DNA of 64,000 bases, taken from Tenacibaculum larymnensis. Lineage in GTDB: Bacteria; Bacteroidota; Bacteroidia; Flavobacteriales; Flavobacteriaceae. The stretch is from contig NZ_JAIWJY010000004.1 of the NCBI RefSeq assembly GCF_028829235.1, positions 186,001-250,000 of the forward strand. Reading direction: 5' to 3'. Below the pieces are notes generated by a model that saw only the letters and a list, made by a program, of their open reading frames with translations, made no database searches and had not been told where the DNA came from. Positions 34,810 through 41,640 of the stretch are shown here, piece after piece (the first letter of the stretch is position 1; each line of letters begins with the position of its first letter). Position numbers and translations under genes: made by a program.

Positions 34810-35325
34810 TTATTCTTGCTTTTTCTTACTTTTTTTCTTCTTTTTCTTTGGAAGCTTATCCTTTACACGTTCTATATGTTCTCTTACAGTTCGCATATAA
34901 TCACCATTATACGTATGTTTCTTAGCAAGTTTTAAAATTTGTAATGATTTTTTATACGCTTCTTTCTGTTCATATAATTGGGCTTTTCCTACATATAAAA
35001 TTGCTTTATCGGAACCTTTTACGGTTAATCCAAAATCGATGAATCGTTCAGCTTCTTCATAGTCTTCATTCCATAATAACACATTAATATAATGCGGATA
35101 TACGTTAAAAGAATACATGTTTTCTGCTAAAGCCTCTGTATAATACGGTTTTGCTTTTTCAAAATCACCTAAGTGCTCTGCATAAATGCGTCCCATTAAG
35201 CACAACGCTACTACATTTTTTTCTTCATACGCCAAAGCATATGTCAATGCCTCCATTGCTTCTTCTAATTCATAAGGAAAAGCATCTAATGCTTTAAATA
35301 TGTAATTGTTTGCTAATGTTTTCAT
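34810..35325 (-). CDS. TPR protein of the rtcB-prfH operon
   Basis: A 171-residue helical protein with about four TPR-like repeats (EEAMEALTYALAYEEKNVVALCLMGRIY; EKAKPYYTEALAE; EEAERFIDFGL) and a strongly basic C-terminal tail of lysines (about 153-169) that could contact RNA. It starts one base after the prfH stop (35327), so it is part of the operon. I know of no assigned function for it in RNA repair; a role as an adaptor for the ligase, the ribosome or the downstream RNA is inference. Confidence 0.75.
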   Translation of the reverse strand: MKTLANNYIFKALDAFPYELEEAMEALTYALAYEEKNVVALCLMGRIYAEHLGDFEKAKPYYTEALAENMYSFNVYPHYINVLLWNEDYEEAERFIDFGLTVKGSDKAILYVGKAQLYEQKEAYKKSLQILKLAKKHTYNGDYMRTVREHIERVKDKLPKKKKKKSKKKQE

Positions 35326-35326
35326 C

Positions 35327-36019
35327 TTAATATAATTGTTTACGCAAATCGCTTTTTAATTGATTACGTGTTGTTTTTAATCTTTTTTTGTTGTTTTTTA
35401 CTTTAAAATCAGTTCCTACAAATACTTTTACTGGATTTCCTCTTTCTAAGTCTAAATGGTTTTCCCACTCTTGTTTTATGGTGTTTTGTAATTGATTTAT
35501 ATTATGATTTGCTATCAAGGTTTTTAAACGTTGTACAGCTATTTTTTTATTTTGATGCTGTGAACGACTTTCCGAAACCAATACTTGAATTCCTGTTGTG
35601 CTATGTTTTGCTCGTACAGCAGAACTTACTTTATTTACATGTTGTCCACCAGGTCCAGAGCTTCTAATTGCCTGAAACTCGATGTCTTTTTCTTGTATGG
35701 TTAACTCATTATTATATTCCAATTCAAAACAACCAATAAACCAATTTTTACGTTTATGGTATTTTCTAAAGGTTGATTTTCCTATCCATTGAATAGTTCC
35801 CAACCAATCTTTTAAAAATAAAGACAGGTTATTTCCTTTTAATTGAACACTTACTGATTGTATGGTTCCATTCTCTATCCCACTTTCTTTATGAAGAATG
35901 TCATACGTTATCTTATGTTCTACTACAGCTTTTATAAATGCTTTTAGCACTTTTGCTACTACCCAGCAGCATTCGGAAGGTCCACGACCTGCTGTAAATT
36001 GTATTATTTTTATGTCCAT
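35327..36019 (-). CDS. prfH: peptide chain release factor homologue PrfH
   Basis: A 230-residue class I release factor relative: a catalytic domain with the SSGPGGQHVNK motif (G124-G125-Q126) and a RSQHQNKKIA stretch, but only a reduced N-terminal codon-recognition part, as in PrfH. PrfH is known to act on ribosomes stalled by damage at the decoding centre and to work together with RtcB, which reseals the broken 16S rRNA. Here it lies 111 bases after rtcB and one base before the TPR gene. The GGQ could be a target of PrmC (5422). Confidence 0.92.
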   Translation of the reverse strand: MDIKIIQFTAGRGPSECCWVVAKVLKAFIKAVVEHKITYDILHKESGIENGTIQSVSVQLKGNNLSLFLKDWLGTIQWIGKSTFRKYHKRKNWFIGCFELEYNNELTIQEKDIEFQAIRSSGPGGQHVNKVSSAVRAKHSTTGIQVLVSESRSQHQNKKIAVQRLKTLIANHNINQLQNTIKQEWENHLDLERGNPVKVFVGTDFKVKNNKKRLKTTRNQLKSDLRKQLY

Positions 36020-36130
36020 TTTAATTTTCTATTCATATCATTACGAGTAAAACGAAGTAATCTGTTAATCAATAGGCAGATTACTTCATTATTTCATTCT
36101 GTATCCTTCATCGTAATGACAATTGTTGTT

Positions 36131-37522
36131 TTACTTATCCATTCGTACAATTTTCGGAGTAAAGGTTCCTAATACTTCTACTAATTCTTGCTGATTTGCC
36201 ATTACTTTTTTGATATTTTTATACGCCATAGGAGCTTCATCTACTCCACCTCCAATGAGCGTAACTTCGTTCATTTTTAATTGATGCTTAATATCACTTT
36301 TGGTAAATTTCTCTTTACACTTTCTTCTTGAATGTTTTCTTCCTGCTCCGTGTGATGCCGATTGTAAACTCTCTTGGTTTCCTAGACCTCTAACAATGTA
36401 TCCTGGTGCAGTCATAGATCCCGGAATTATACCTAATGCTCCTTTATTAGCGGGTGTTGCTCCTTTTCTATGTACAATACGCTCAATTCCGTTTACTTGT
36501 TCTTTCCACGCAAAATTGTGATGGTTTTCAATCATAGTTAATGGTTTTACACCTAATAATTTTGCTATTCGTTTATGAATGTTATCATGGCATGCTTTTG
36601 CATAATCACCCGCTAAATTCATAGCTAACCAATATTCTTGTCCATCGTGCGTATTTAAATCTAACCATGCTAAATGTTGTACGTTTTTAGGTAACGGACA
36701 TTGTTTACTCGCTAAATAGGTATAGTGTTTTGCAATGTTTGCTCCCAATCCACGTGATCCACTATGCGTTAACAATCCCATATATTCTCCTATAGGCACG
36801 TTAAATTCATTGTGTTCATCTGTTATAGTTACCTTTCCGAACTCTACAAAGTGATTTCCACCTCCTGAAGTTCCTAATTGATTATATGCTTTTACTTTTA
36901 ACCGTTTTAGTAAAGGGATATCTTGAAATTCACTACGTTCAAAAATTTCATGATCTTGCTTTTTATCATGTGTTTCATACATTCCAAACTTGGTATGTTC
37001 TTTCAATATATTTTCTAATTGATGTTGCTTACCTTTTAAAAAAGAAACTTTCATCGGAAAAATACTCAATGCCATTCTACAGCCAATATCTACTCCTACA
37101 CCATACGGAATTACTGCATTTTCTGTAGCAAGCACGCCACCTATAGGTAATCCGTACCCTGAATGTGCATCTGGCATTAAAGCTCCTTGTACTGCTATAG
37201 GTAATTTTAAAGCATCGTATAACTGAAACTTAGCTTGTTCATCAATTTCATTTTCTCCATAAATAGAAAACGGTGCTCTTGTATTTCTTAACTGATGCAT
37301 TTTAATTTCAACAGGCTTGGTTAAACCTTCAGCAACTTTACCCCAAATAGCATTTCCTTGATATTTTTCTGGATAAAGCAGTACTTGTTTCGCTTCTTCT
37401 AAAATGCGTTCTTTTTTTTCTTTTTTTCTATATCGGTTAATTTGCCCTAAGGCAATATTTATACTATTGTTTTTTGGAAAGCCTAATTTGATTAGATCTT
37501 TTCCTTTTAGTTTATTTCCCAT
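36131..37522 (-). CDS. rtcB: RNA ligase RtcB
   Basis: RtcB joins a 2',3'-cyclic phosphate or 3'-phosphate RNA end to a 5'-OH end with GTP and Mn2+. The 463-residue protein has the family motifs GVGVDIGCRMA (metal Asp/Cys), THSGSRGLG, NHHNFAW and QSASHGAGRKHSR, in which H391 is the guanylylated histidine. It is the first gene of an operon with prfH and a TPR protein. No archease gene is visible in the window. A promoter, short ORF and terminator upstream (37626-37883) suggest attenuation control. Confidence 0.95.
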   Translation of the reverse strand: MGNKLKGKDLIKLGFPKNNSINIALGQINRYRKKEKKERILEEAKQVLLYPEKYQGNAIWGKVAEGLTKPVEIKMHQLRNTRAPFSIYGENEIDEQAKFQLYDALKLPIAVQGALMPDAHSGYGLPIGGVLATENAVIPYGVGVDIGCRMALSIFPMKVSFLKGKQHQLENILKEHTKFGMYETHDKKQDHEIFERSEFQDIPLLKRLKVKAYNQLGTSGGGNHFVEFGKVTITDEHNEFNVPIGEYMGLLTHSGSRGLGANIAKHYTYLASKQCPLPKNVQHLAWLDLNTHDGQEYWLAMNLAGDYAKACHDNIHKRIAKLLGVKPLTMIENHHNFAWKEQVNGIERIVHRKGATPANKGALGIIPGSMTAPGYIVRGLGNQESLQSASHGAGRKHSRRKCKEKFTKSDIKHQLKMNEVTLIGGGVDEAPMAYKNIKKVMANQQELVEVLGTFTPKIVRMDK

Positions 37523-37625
37523 GTTGAGACATTATAAGGTTGGGCACCAATTTTCTAATTAGTGCTTTGTATTAATATTTTTCTCTTAGCTTCGGAAATT
37601 GAAAACTATACGGAAATGTGTAGCA

Positions 37626-37663
37626 TAAAAAAATCCGAAACGTTATTGAGGCTTCGGATTTTT
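37626..37663 (-). terminator. intrinsic terminator between leader ORF and rtcB (possible attenuator)
   Basis: On the minus strand ATCCGAA, a 13-base loop and TTCGGAT are followed by at least six T residues. It lies after the 27-codon leader ORF and 104 bases before the rtcB start, so transcripts must read through it to express rtcB. A plus-strand T run is also present. Confidence 0.75.
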
Positions 37664-37685
37664 CATATATAAATTCTTGTTATCT

Positions 37686-37769
37686 CTATGTATGAAGAAA
37701 ATCGCGAAGCATGTGTACAAAAGAACCTGGTTCTTTTACTGTACTTATGTTTAATTGATATTTGAACAT
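37686..37769 (-). CDS. 27-residue leader peptide upstream of rtcB
   Basis: An ATG at 37769 opens 27 codons ending with TAG at 37686: MFKYQLNIS..., then VKEPGSFVHMLRDFLHT. The peptide has no run of one amino acid. Its value comes from its setting: it sits about 80 bases behind a good promoter and 23 bases before an intrinsic terminator, then rtcB. This is the classic layout of a translated attenuator leader. No strong Shine-Dalgarno sequence is seen, which is normal for Bacteroidota. Confidence 0.5.
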   Translation of the reverse strand: MFKYQLNISTVKEPGSFVHMLRDFLHT

Positions 37770-37852
37770 GTTTACTTCGTTTTTAAAAATTATTATTTTG
37801 TTGTTTTAGTATGTTTACACTTCAATTGCTCTCAGTATAAAAATTACTGGTG

Positions 37853-37883
37853 CAAAGATGTGAGCCTTTTTTGAATTACACAA
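37853..37883 (-). promoter_or_regulatory. promoter of the rtcB operon
   Basis: CATCTTTG (37860-37853, consensus TAnnTTTG with the first base off) follows a TTGTG box (37883-37879) with 19 bases between them, the usual Bacteroidota spacing; GCACC follows as a likely start region. Confidence 0.6.
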
Positions 37884-38231
37884 GTTTAAAATGATTTTAT
37901 TTTACTGAAAATCAAGATCTTATACTGATTTAGACATATGAGTATCCTGTCCGAATTTCTTCAGATTAGTAATCTCTTGGTTGTAAGCTATGTAGCATTT
38001 TACATGTTGATTTCAAAGACTTGAAATTTTATATAAAAAAAGCGTCCAAATTTTATAATTTGGACGCTTTTAGTGATTTTATACTACCATAACCTTATTG
38101 ATAACTCCATAAAAATCGCTTTTGAGCGTCCGATATGTGTATGAATTGCATTAGCATAGGTTAAAATTTCGTTTGATTAATTTATAAAATATGTGAGAAC
38201 CTTCATTCTCTTTTTTTCTTTTTTAAAATGC
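37884..38231. other. non-coding stretch between rtcB promoter and S24-like gene
   Basis: Apart from the terminator at 38034-38070, nothing supportable as a gene is seen here. An 18-codon minus-strand ORF begins at about 38146 and precedes that terminator, which may be chance. Confidence 0.35.
38034..38070 (-). terminator. intrinsic terminator downstream of S24-like gene
   Basis: AGCGTCCAAA and TTTGGACGCT form a perfect 10-bp stem with an eight-base loop; the minus strand continues with about seven T residues. Confidence 0.8.
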
Positions 38232-38528
38232 CTATGGCATTGGTAATATTTCTACTACTATTCCATATACATTCTTAGTCCATCCGTTTATTCTTCCATG
38301 ATTATTTCCTATTAACAAACCTCTTTTATTGTTTTTTCCTTTTACTAGGTGCGTAAAACAGTTTCCACGAACTTTGCAATACACAATATCGCCAACCTTA
38401 CAATTTTCCCAGTTTATTGGTTTTAGTTTTACAGGTTGTTTAGATTTTAAAATAGGTAACATAGAATTACCTGGCTCTTTTGAAATAATGGTTTCTCCAT
38501 TATTTAATTTTTGAATTTTCCAATTCAT
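38232..38528 (-). CDS. LexA/S24-S26-like serine peptidase-fold protein
   Basis: A 98-residue protein consisting only of the signal-peptidase/LexA C-terminal fold: GNSMLP with the putative nucleophile S22, GDIVYCKV, CFTHLV, and LLIGNNHGRINGW. The position of the general base is held by H60 rather than lysine, as in ER-type (S26B) enzymes; activity is uncertain. There is no HTH or membrane segment. It lies between rtcB and the Pnkp-like phosphatase on the same strand, so it is probably part of the RNA-repair island; a damage-triggered cleavage role is conceivable only by analogy with LexA. Confidence 0.7.
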   Translation of the reverse strand: MNWKIQKLNNGETIISKEPGNSMLPILKSKQPVKLKPINWENCKVGDIVYCKVRGNCFTHLVKGKNNKRGLLIGNNHGRINGWTKNVYGIVVEILPMP

Positions 38529-38673
38529 TAGTATTGTATTTTATAAATTATGTAAAACACTATTGCCTTACATATCTCATAAAATTTCTAAGCCATTTCA
38601 ATGAACTGCTGCAAATATGATATTTTTAGTTGATTTTACCTATTAGATTGATTTTAAATTATAATATATCTTT

Positions 38674-39129
38674 TTAAAAATCACCATAAAACACTTGTAG
38701 GCAAGGTAGTTTTAATTCTTTTCTCCATAAATCAACCACCTGATTTCTATCATCTAAAATAAACTCAATAAAATACTTATGCTCTATTTTTCTTTTAAAT
38801 ACCTCTTCTTTAATAATCGCATCTTTCCTATTATCTCTTGATTTACGCATCCATAGTGCATCATAAACTATTTCATGCTTTTTTAACCAAGACTCTGTTT
38901 CTGGTTGATATTTAGCTTCTCTACCTGATAAAAGAAGTATTTTATATCCTAATTGTTGGTAATTCTTTACTAAATTAACAATAGGTACATTAGGTAAATC
39001 TTGTTCACACCTACTTCCATCAAAAGGACTTCTGTTATTTATCAAAGATAAAGTTCCGTCTAAATCACAAATAATAGCTTTTGGTAAAGCTTCATCTTGA
39101 TTTCTATATTCATTTTTTAGTTTTTTCAT
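38674..39129 (-). CDS. stand-alone polynucleotide 3'-phosphatase (T4 Pnkp-like)
   Basis: A 151-residue HAD phosphatase that follows the phosphatase domain of T4 polynucleotide kinase closely: ICDLDGTLS (D22, D24), RSPFDGSRCEQDLPN, ILLLSGRE, DALWMR, DNRKDAIIKEEVF, ILDDRNQVVDLWR and a terminal VFYGDF. T4 Pnkp removes 2',3'-cyclic phosphate or 3'-phosphate from RNA ends. Here the kinase domain is absent. RtcB uses 3'-phosphate ends, so this enzyme would compete with or trim the ligase substrate. It is transcribed from the operator copy at 39156-39241, divergently from the WYL gene. Confidence 0.85.
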   Translation of the reverse strand: MKKLKNEYRNQDEALPKAIICDLDGTLSLINNRSPFDGSRCEQDLPNVPIVNLVKNYQQLGYKILLLSGREAKYQPETESWLKKHEIVYDALWMRKSRDNRKDAIIKEEVFKRKIEHKYFIEFILDDRNQVVDLWRKELKLPCLQVFYGDF

Positions 39130-39155
39130 TTTTCTGCGTTTTAAATATTTTTATG

Positions 39156-39241
39156 TTCATAGCAATTTCCCCACTTAAACGACCTCTTTTTCTTAATCAC
39201 ACTGCAAATATTTAGCAGTATTGCGCAATCTTTTTGCGTGC
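39156..39241 (-). promoter_or_regulatory. duplicated promoter/operator, copy 2 (phosphatase/WYL divergent region)
   Basis: Near-identical to 34717-34803. The perfect palindrome ATTGCGCAAT lies at 39220-39229 and AATATTTG, followed by CAG, at 39212-39205 on the minus strand, seven bases away, as in copy 1. It lies 26 bases upstream of the phosphatase start and 38 bases upstream of the WYL ATG at 39280. A WYL regulator binding here would control its own gene and the phosphatase, and through copy 1 the tRNA-like RNA. Confidence 0.65.
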
Positions 39242-39279
39242 CAAAAAAGAATTTATCATTTTTACTAAAAAATTATAAA

Positions 39280-40293
39280 ATGGCTTCTAATAAAAACGCC
39301 CTAATTCGATACAAAACAATTGATCAATGCCTTCGAAACACAATGCGTACTTGGACTTTGAATGATTTAATTGATGCTTGTTCTGATGCTTTGTACGAAT
39401 ACGAAGGAAAAGATATTTATGTGGGTAAAAGAACCGTACAGTTAGATATTCAATTGATGCGTAGTGATAAATTAGGATATAATGCTCCGATTGAAGTCTA
39501 TCAACGTAAATATTACCGTTATGCTGAAGAAGGGTATTCTATTATGAATATTCCTGTGACTGAAAACGATGTGAAAGTGATGAATGATGCTATTCAAGTA
39601 TTACGCCAGTTCAAAGACTTTTCTTTATTCAAAGAAATGGATGGAGTGCTACAACGTTTAGAAGATTCAGTATACTCTTCTCAAAAAAACAATAGGGCTA
39701 TTATTCATTTAGATAAAAACGAACAGCTAAAAGGCTTGTCTTTTATAGACCCTTTATACAATGCTATACAGGAAAAAAAAGTATTAAAGATAAATTATCA
39801 GTCTTTTAAAGCAGAAAAAGCTAGTACAATAACTTTGCATCCACAATTATTAAAGGAATTTAATAATAGATGGTTTTTATTGGCACTCGTAAAAGGTAAA
39901 GAAACAACTTTAGCTTTAGATCGTATAAATTCTGTAGAGGAAGTTGAAAACACAACATACATAGATAAAGCTATTAATGGTGATGTTTATTATAAAGATG
40001 TTGTTGGTGTAACAGTTTCAAACACTAGACCACAACGTATTGCTTTTTGGGTAGATAAATTAAATACTCCTTATGTACTCACGAAGCCTTTTCATAAATC
40101 TCAAAGGTTAATAAAATATACAGATGACGGGGCTATCTTTAATATTTTAGTAATTCCTAATTATGAATTGGAACGTTTAATTTTGGGCTTTGGTAATAGC
40201 ATAGAAGTTTTGAAACCTGAAAAACTTAGAAAAAGAATGATTCAGAAACTTGAAGACTCTCTAAACAGATACGTTATTAAAAAGCAAGCATAA
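39280..40293 (+). CDS. WYL-domain transcription regulator of the RNA-repair island
   Basis: A 337-residue regulator: an N-terminal winged HTH (about 10-75: TIDQCLRNTMRTWTLNDLIDA, then RTVQLDIQLM), a middle region, a WYL domain (about 160-235: LKINYQSFKAEK, HPQLLKEFNNRWFLLAL) and a WCX C-terminal part. WYL proteins bind nucleic-acid-related ligands and often control RNA-repair or defence loci. The start at 39280 is preferred; a GTG at 39238 would add 14 residues and overlap the operator copy. It is divergent from the phosphatase gene. A ligand derived from RNA damage is an attractive guess. Confidence 0.88.
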   Translation: MASNKNALIRYKTIDQCLRNTMRTWTLNDLIDACSDALYEYEGKDIYVGKRTVQLDIQLMRSDKLGYNAPIEVYQRKYYRYAEEGYSIMNIPVTENDVKVMNDAIQVLRQFKDFSLFKEMDGVLQRLEDSVYSSQKNNRAIIHLDKNEQLKGLSFIDPLYNAIQEKKVLKINYQSFKAEKASTITLHPQLLKEFNNRWFLLALVKGKETTLALDRINSVEEVENTTYIDKAINGDVYYKDVVGVTVSNTRPQRIAFWVDKLNTPYVLTKPFHKSQRLIKYTDDGAIFNILVIPNYELERLILGFGNSIEVLKPEKLRKRMIQKLEDSLNRYVIKKQA

Positions 40294-40322
40294 CTGTAGC
40301 TTTATTCTTTAACACAACAAAA

Positions 40323-40343
40323 AAGCGGACTTTTAATCCGCTT
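40323..40343 (+). terminator. terminator after WYL gene
   Basis: AAGCGGA and TCCGCTT form a 7-bp stem with a seven-base loop between the convergent WYL gene and the small peptide gene at 40360. Confidence 0.6.
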
Positions 40344-40359
40344 ATATTATTTTGTATTG

Positions 40360-40518
40360 TTAATTATCAGAAGGACAACCATCTGGTAAATGACAGCACC
40401 AATCGGTACTAGGATCCGCACTGAACTCACATTCTCTTATTCCACCACCTCCGTTAATAGCTTTTTGTTCTGTTTTGTTTAGGGAAGTACCTAAATTTGT
40501 AATCTTTTTTAACATCAT
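40360..40518 (-). CDS. GG-leader Cys-rich peptide precursor
   Basis: A 52-residue peptide precursor beginning MMLKKITNLGTSLNKTEQKAINGGG, the leader type seen on many Bacteroidota bacteriocin-like peptides, with a glycine-glycine cleavage site followed by a cysteine-containing core (GIRECEF...DWCCHLPDGC). A longer ORF to 40611 would put hydrophobic residues in front of the leader and is less likely. No modification or C39-peptidase exporter gene is adjacent, so processing must occur in trans. Similar to 54349-54531. Confidence 0.7.
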   Translation of the reverse strand: MMLKKITNLGTSLNKTEQKAINGGGGIRECEFSADPSTDWCCHLPDGCPSDN

Positions 40519-40828
40519 ATAAAGTTTTAAGTTCTTCAAATTTAAATAACTACAAATAATAAGAAGAGTTAAAAACCATAATAAAGTTACGGTAAAACCA
40601 TAATTCTTCATTTATAGAGCTTATAATACTACTTAGTTAATATGTTGATTTACAAAACATAAAAGTTGTTGTGCTTTTATTTACTCTTAAAAATTCGTAA
40701 ATTTATAAGGATCATGTTATTGCACTTATTAAGTTAGTGTAATTTGAAATAATAAAGTAATAACTCTGCCCTCTTTGTTTTATTGACTTTTTCTTTAAGC
40801 ACATCGTAACATTTATAATACTATAGCC

Positions 40829-41572
40829 ATGAATAGATTTACAATCCTTTTCGGCATTTTAGCTATATTTTTACTTGCCGGAATCCGTATAATTTTTGAG
40901 TATAAACGAGCTATTAAATTTAGGTTTGGTAAATACATTAAAACCTTAAATCCTGGTTTTAGATGGATTATTCCATTTATTGAAACCATTCAGATTGTTG
41001 ATATTCGTGTGATTACTTTTAATATAGATTCACAGGAAGTAATGACCGAAGATAATGTACCCTGTAGTATTGATGGTGTTGTCTTTTTTAAGATTAACGA
41101 TCCAGAACGTGCTGTTTTAGAGGTGGAAGAATACAAATTTGCCATTACCCAATTAGCACAAGCTGCACTTAGAGATGTTTGCGGTAAAGTTGAATTAGAC
41201 ACCATACTTTCTAAACGAGAAGAGATGGGAAAAAATATTAAGGAGATTGTAGAGTTGGAAACTAAAGAATGGGGAATTGAAATAAACGATGTTAAAATAA
41301 AAGATATACAACTACCTGAAAACATGCGTCGTATGATGGCTAACCAAGCTGAAGCAGAACGCTCTAGAAGGGCACGTATTATTCTTGCGTTGGCTGAAGA
41401 ACAGGCTGCTTCTAAACTTTTGGAAGCGGGTAAACTTATAGATCAATCACCTTCGGCTATTAAACTACGTTTATATCAAACATTATCTAATATAGCAGCG
41501 GAGAAAAACTCTACAATACTATTCCCGTTCCCAGAAGAAATGATGCCCAATCAAAAAAAGAAGTCTAAATAG
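40829..41572 (+). CDS. stomatin-like SPFH membrane protein
   Basis: A 247-residue slipin: one N-terminal hydrophobic segment (about 5-22), the RAIKFRFGKYIKTLNPGFRWIIPFIE start of the band-7 domain, and a long helix with NMRRMMANQAEAERSRRARI (about 165-200). This is the classic slipin length. SPFH proteins form membrane scaffolds; in some bacteria they partner with NfeD proteases, none of which is seen here. It is more typical than the divergent SPFH protein at 32909. Confidence 0.9.
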   Translation: MNRFTILFGILAIFLLAGIRIIFEYKRAIKFRFGKYIKTLNPGFRWIIPFIETIQIVDIRVITFNIDSQEVMTEDNVPCSIDGVVFFKINDPERAVLEVEEYKFAITQLAQAALRDVCGKVELDTILSKREEMGKNIKEIVELETKEWGIEINDVKIKDIQLPENMRRMMANQAEAERSRRARIILALAEEQAASKLLEAGKLIDQSPSAIKLRLYQTLSNIAAEKNSTILFPFPEEMMPNQKKKSK

Positions 41573-41640
41573 AATTCTTAATAACTAATAAAATAAACGC
41601 CTATACCCACCCGTCTTGATATTTAAATAGGTACTAGTCA

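Noticed and set aside
34680..34925. 81-codon plus-strand open frame
   Set aside because: It covers the hairpin, the operator copy and the antisense of the TPR gene, and is hydrophobic by AT-richness only.
38040..38150. 18-codon ORF before the 38034-38070 terminator as a second leader peptide
   Set aside because: No gene on the same strand follows the terminator closely; the next is the rtcB unit, which has its own promoter.
39220..39243. Sigma-54 promoter (TGGCAC ... TTGC) in front of the phosphatase gene
   Set aside because: The distance between GG and GC is 16 bases; sigma-54 promoters need 12. The copy at 34782-34803 lacks the GG altogether.
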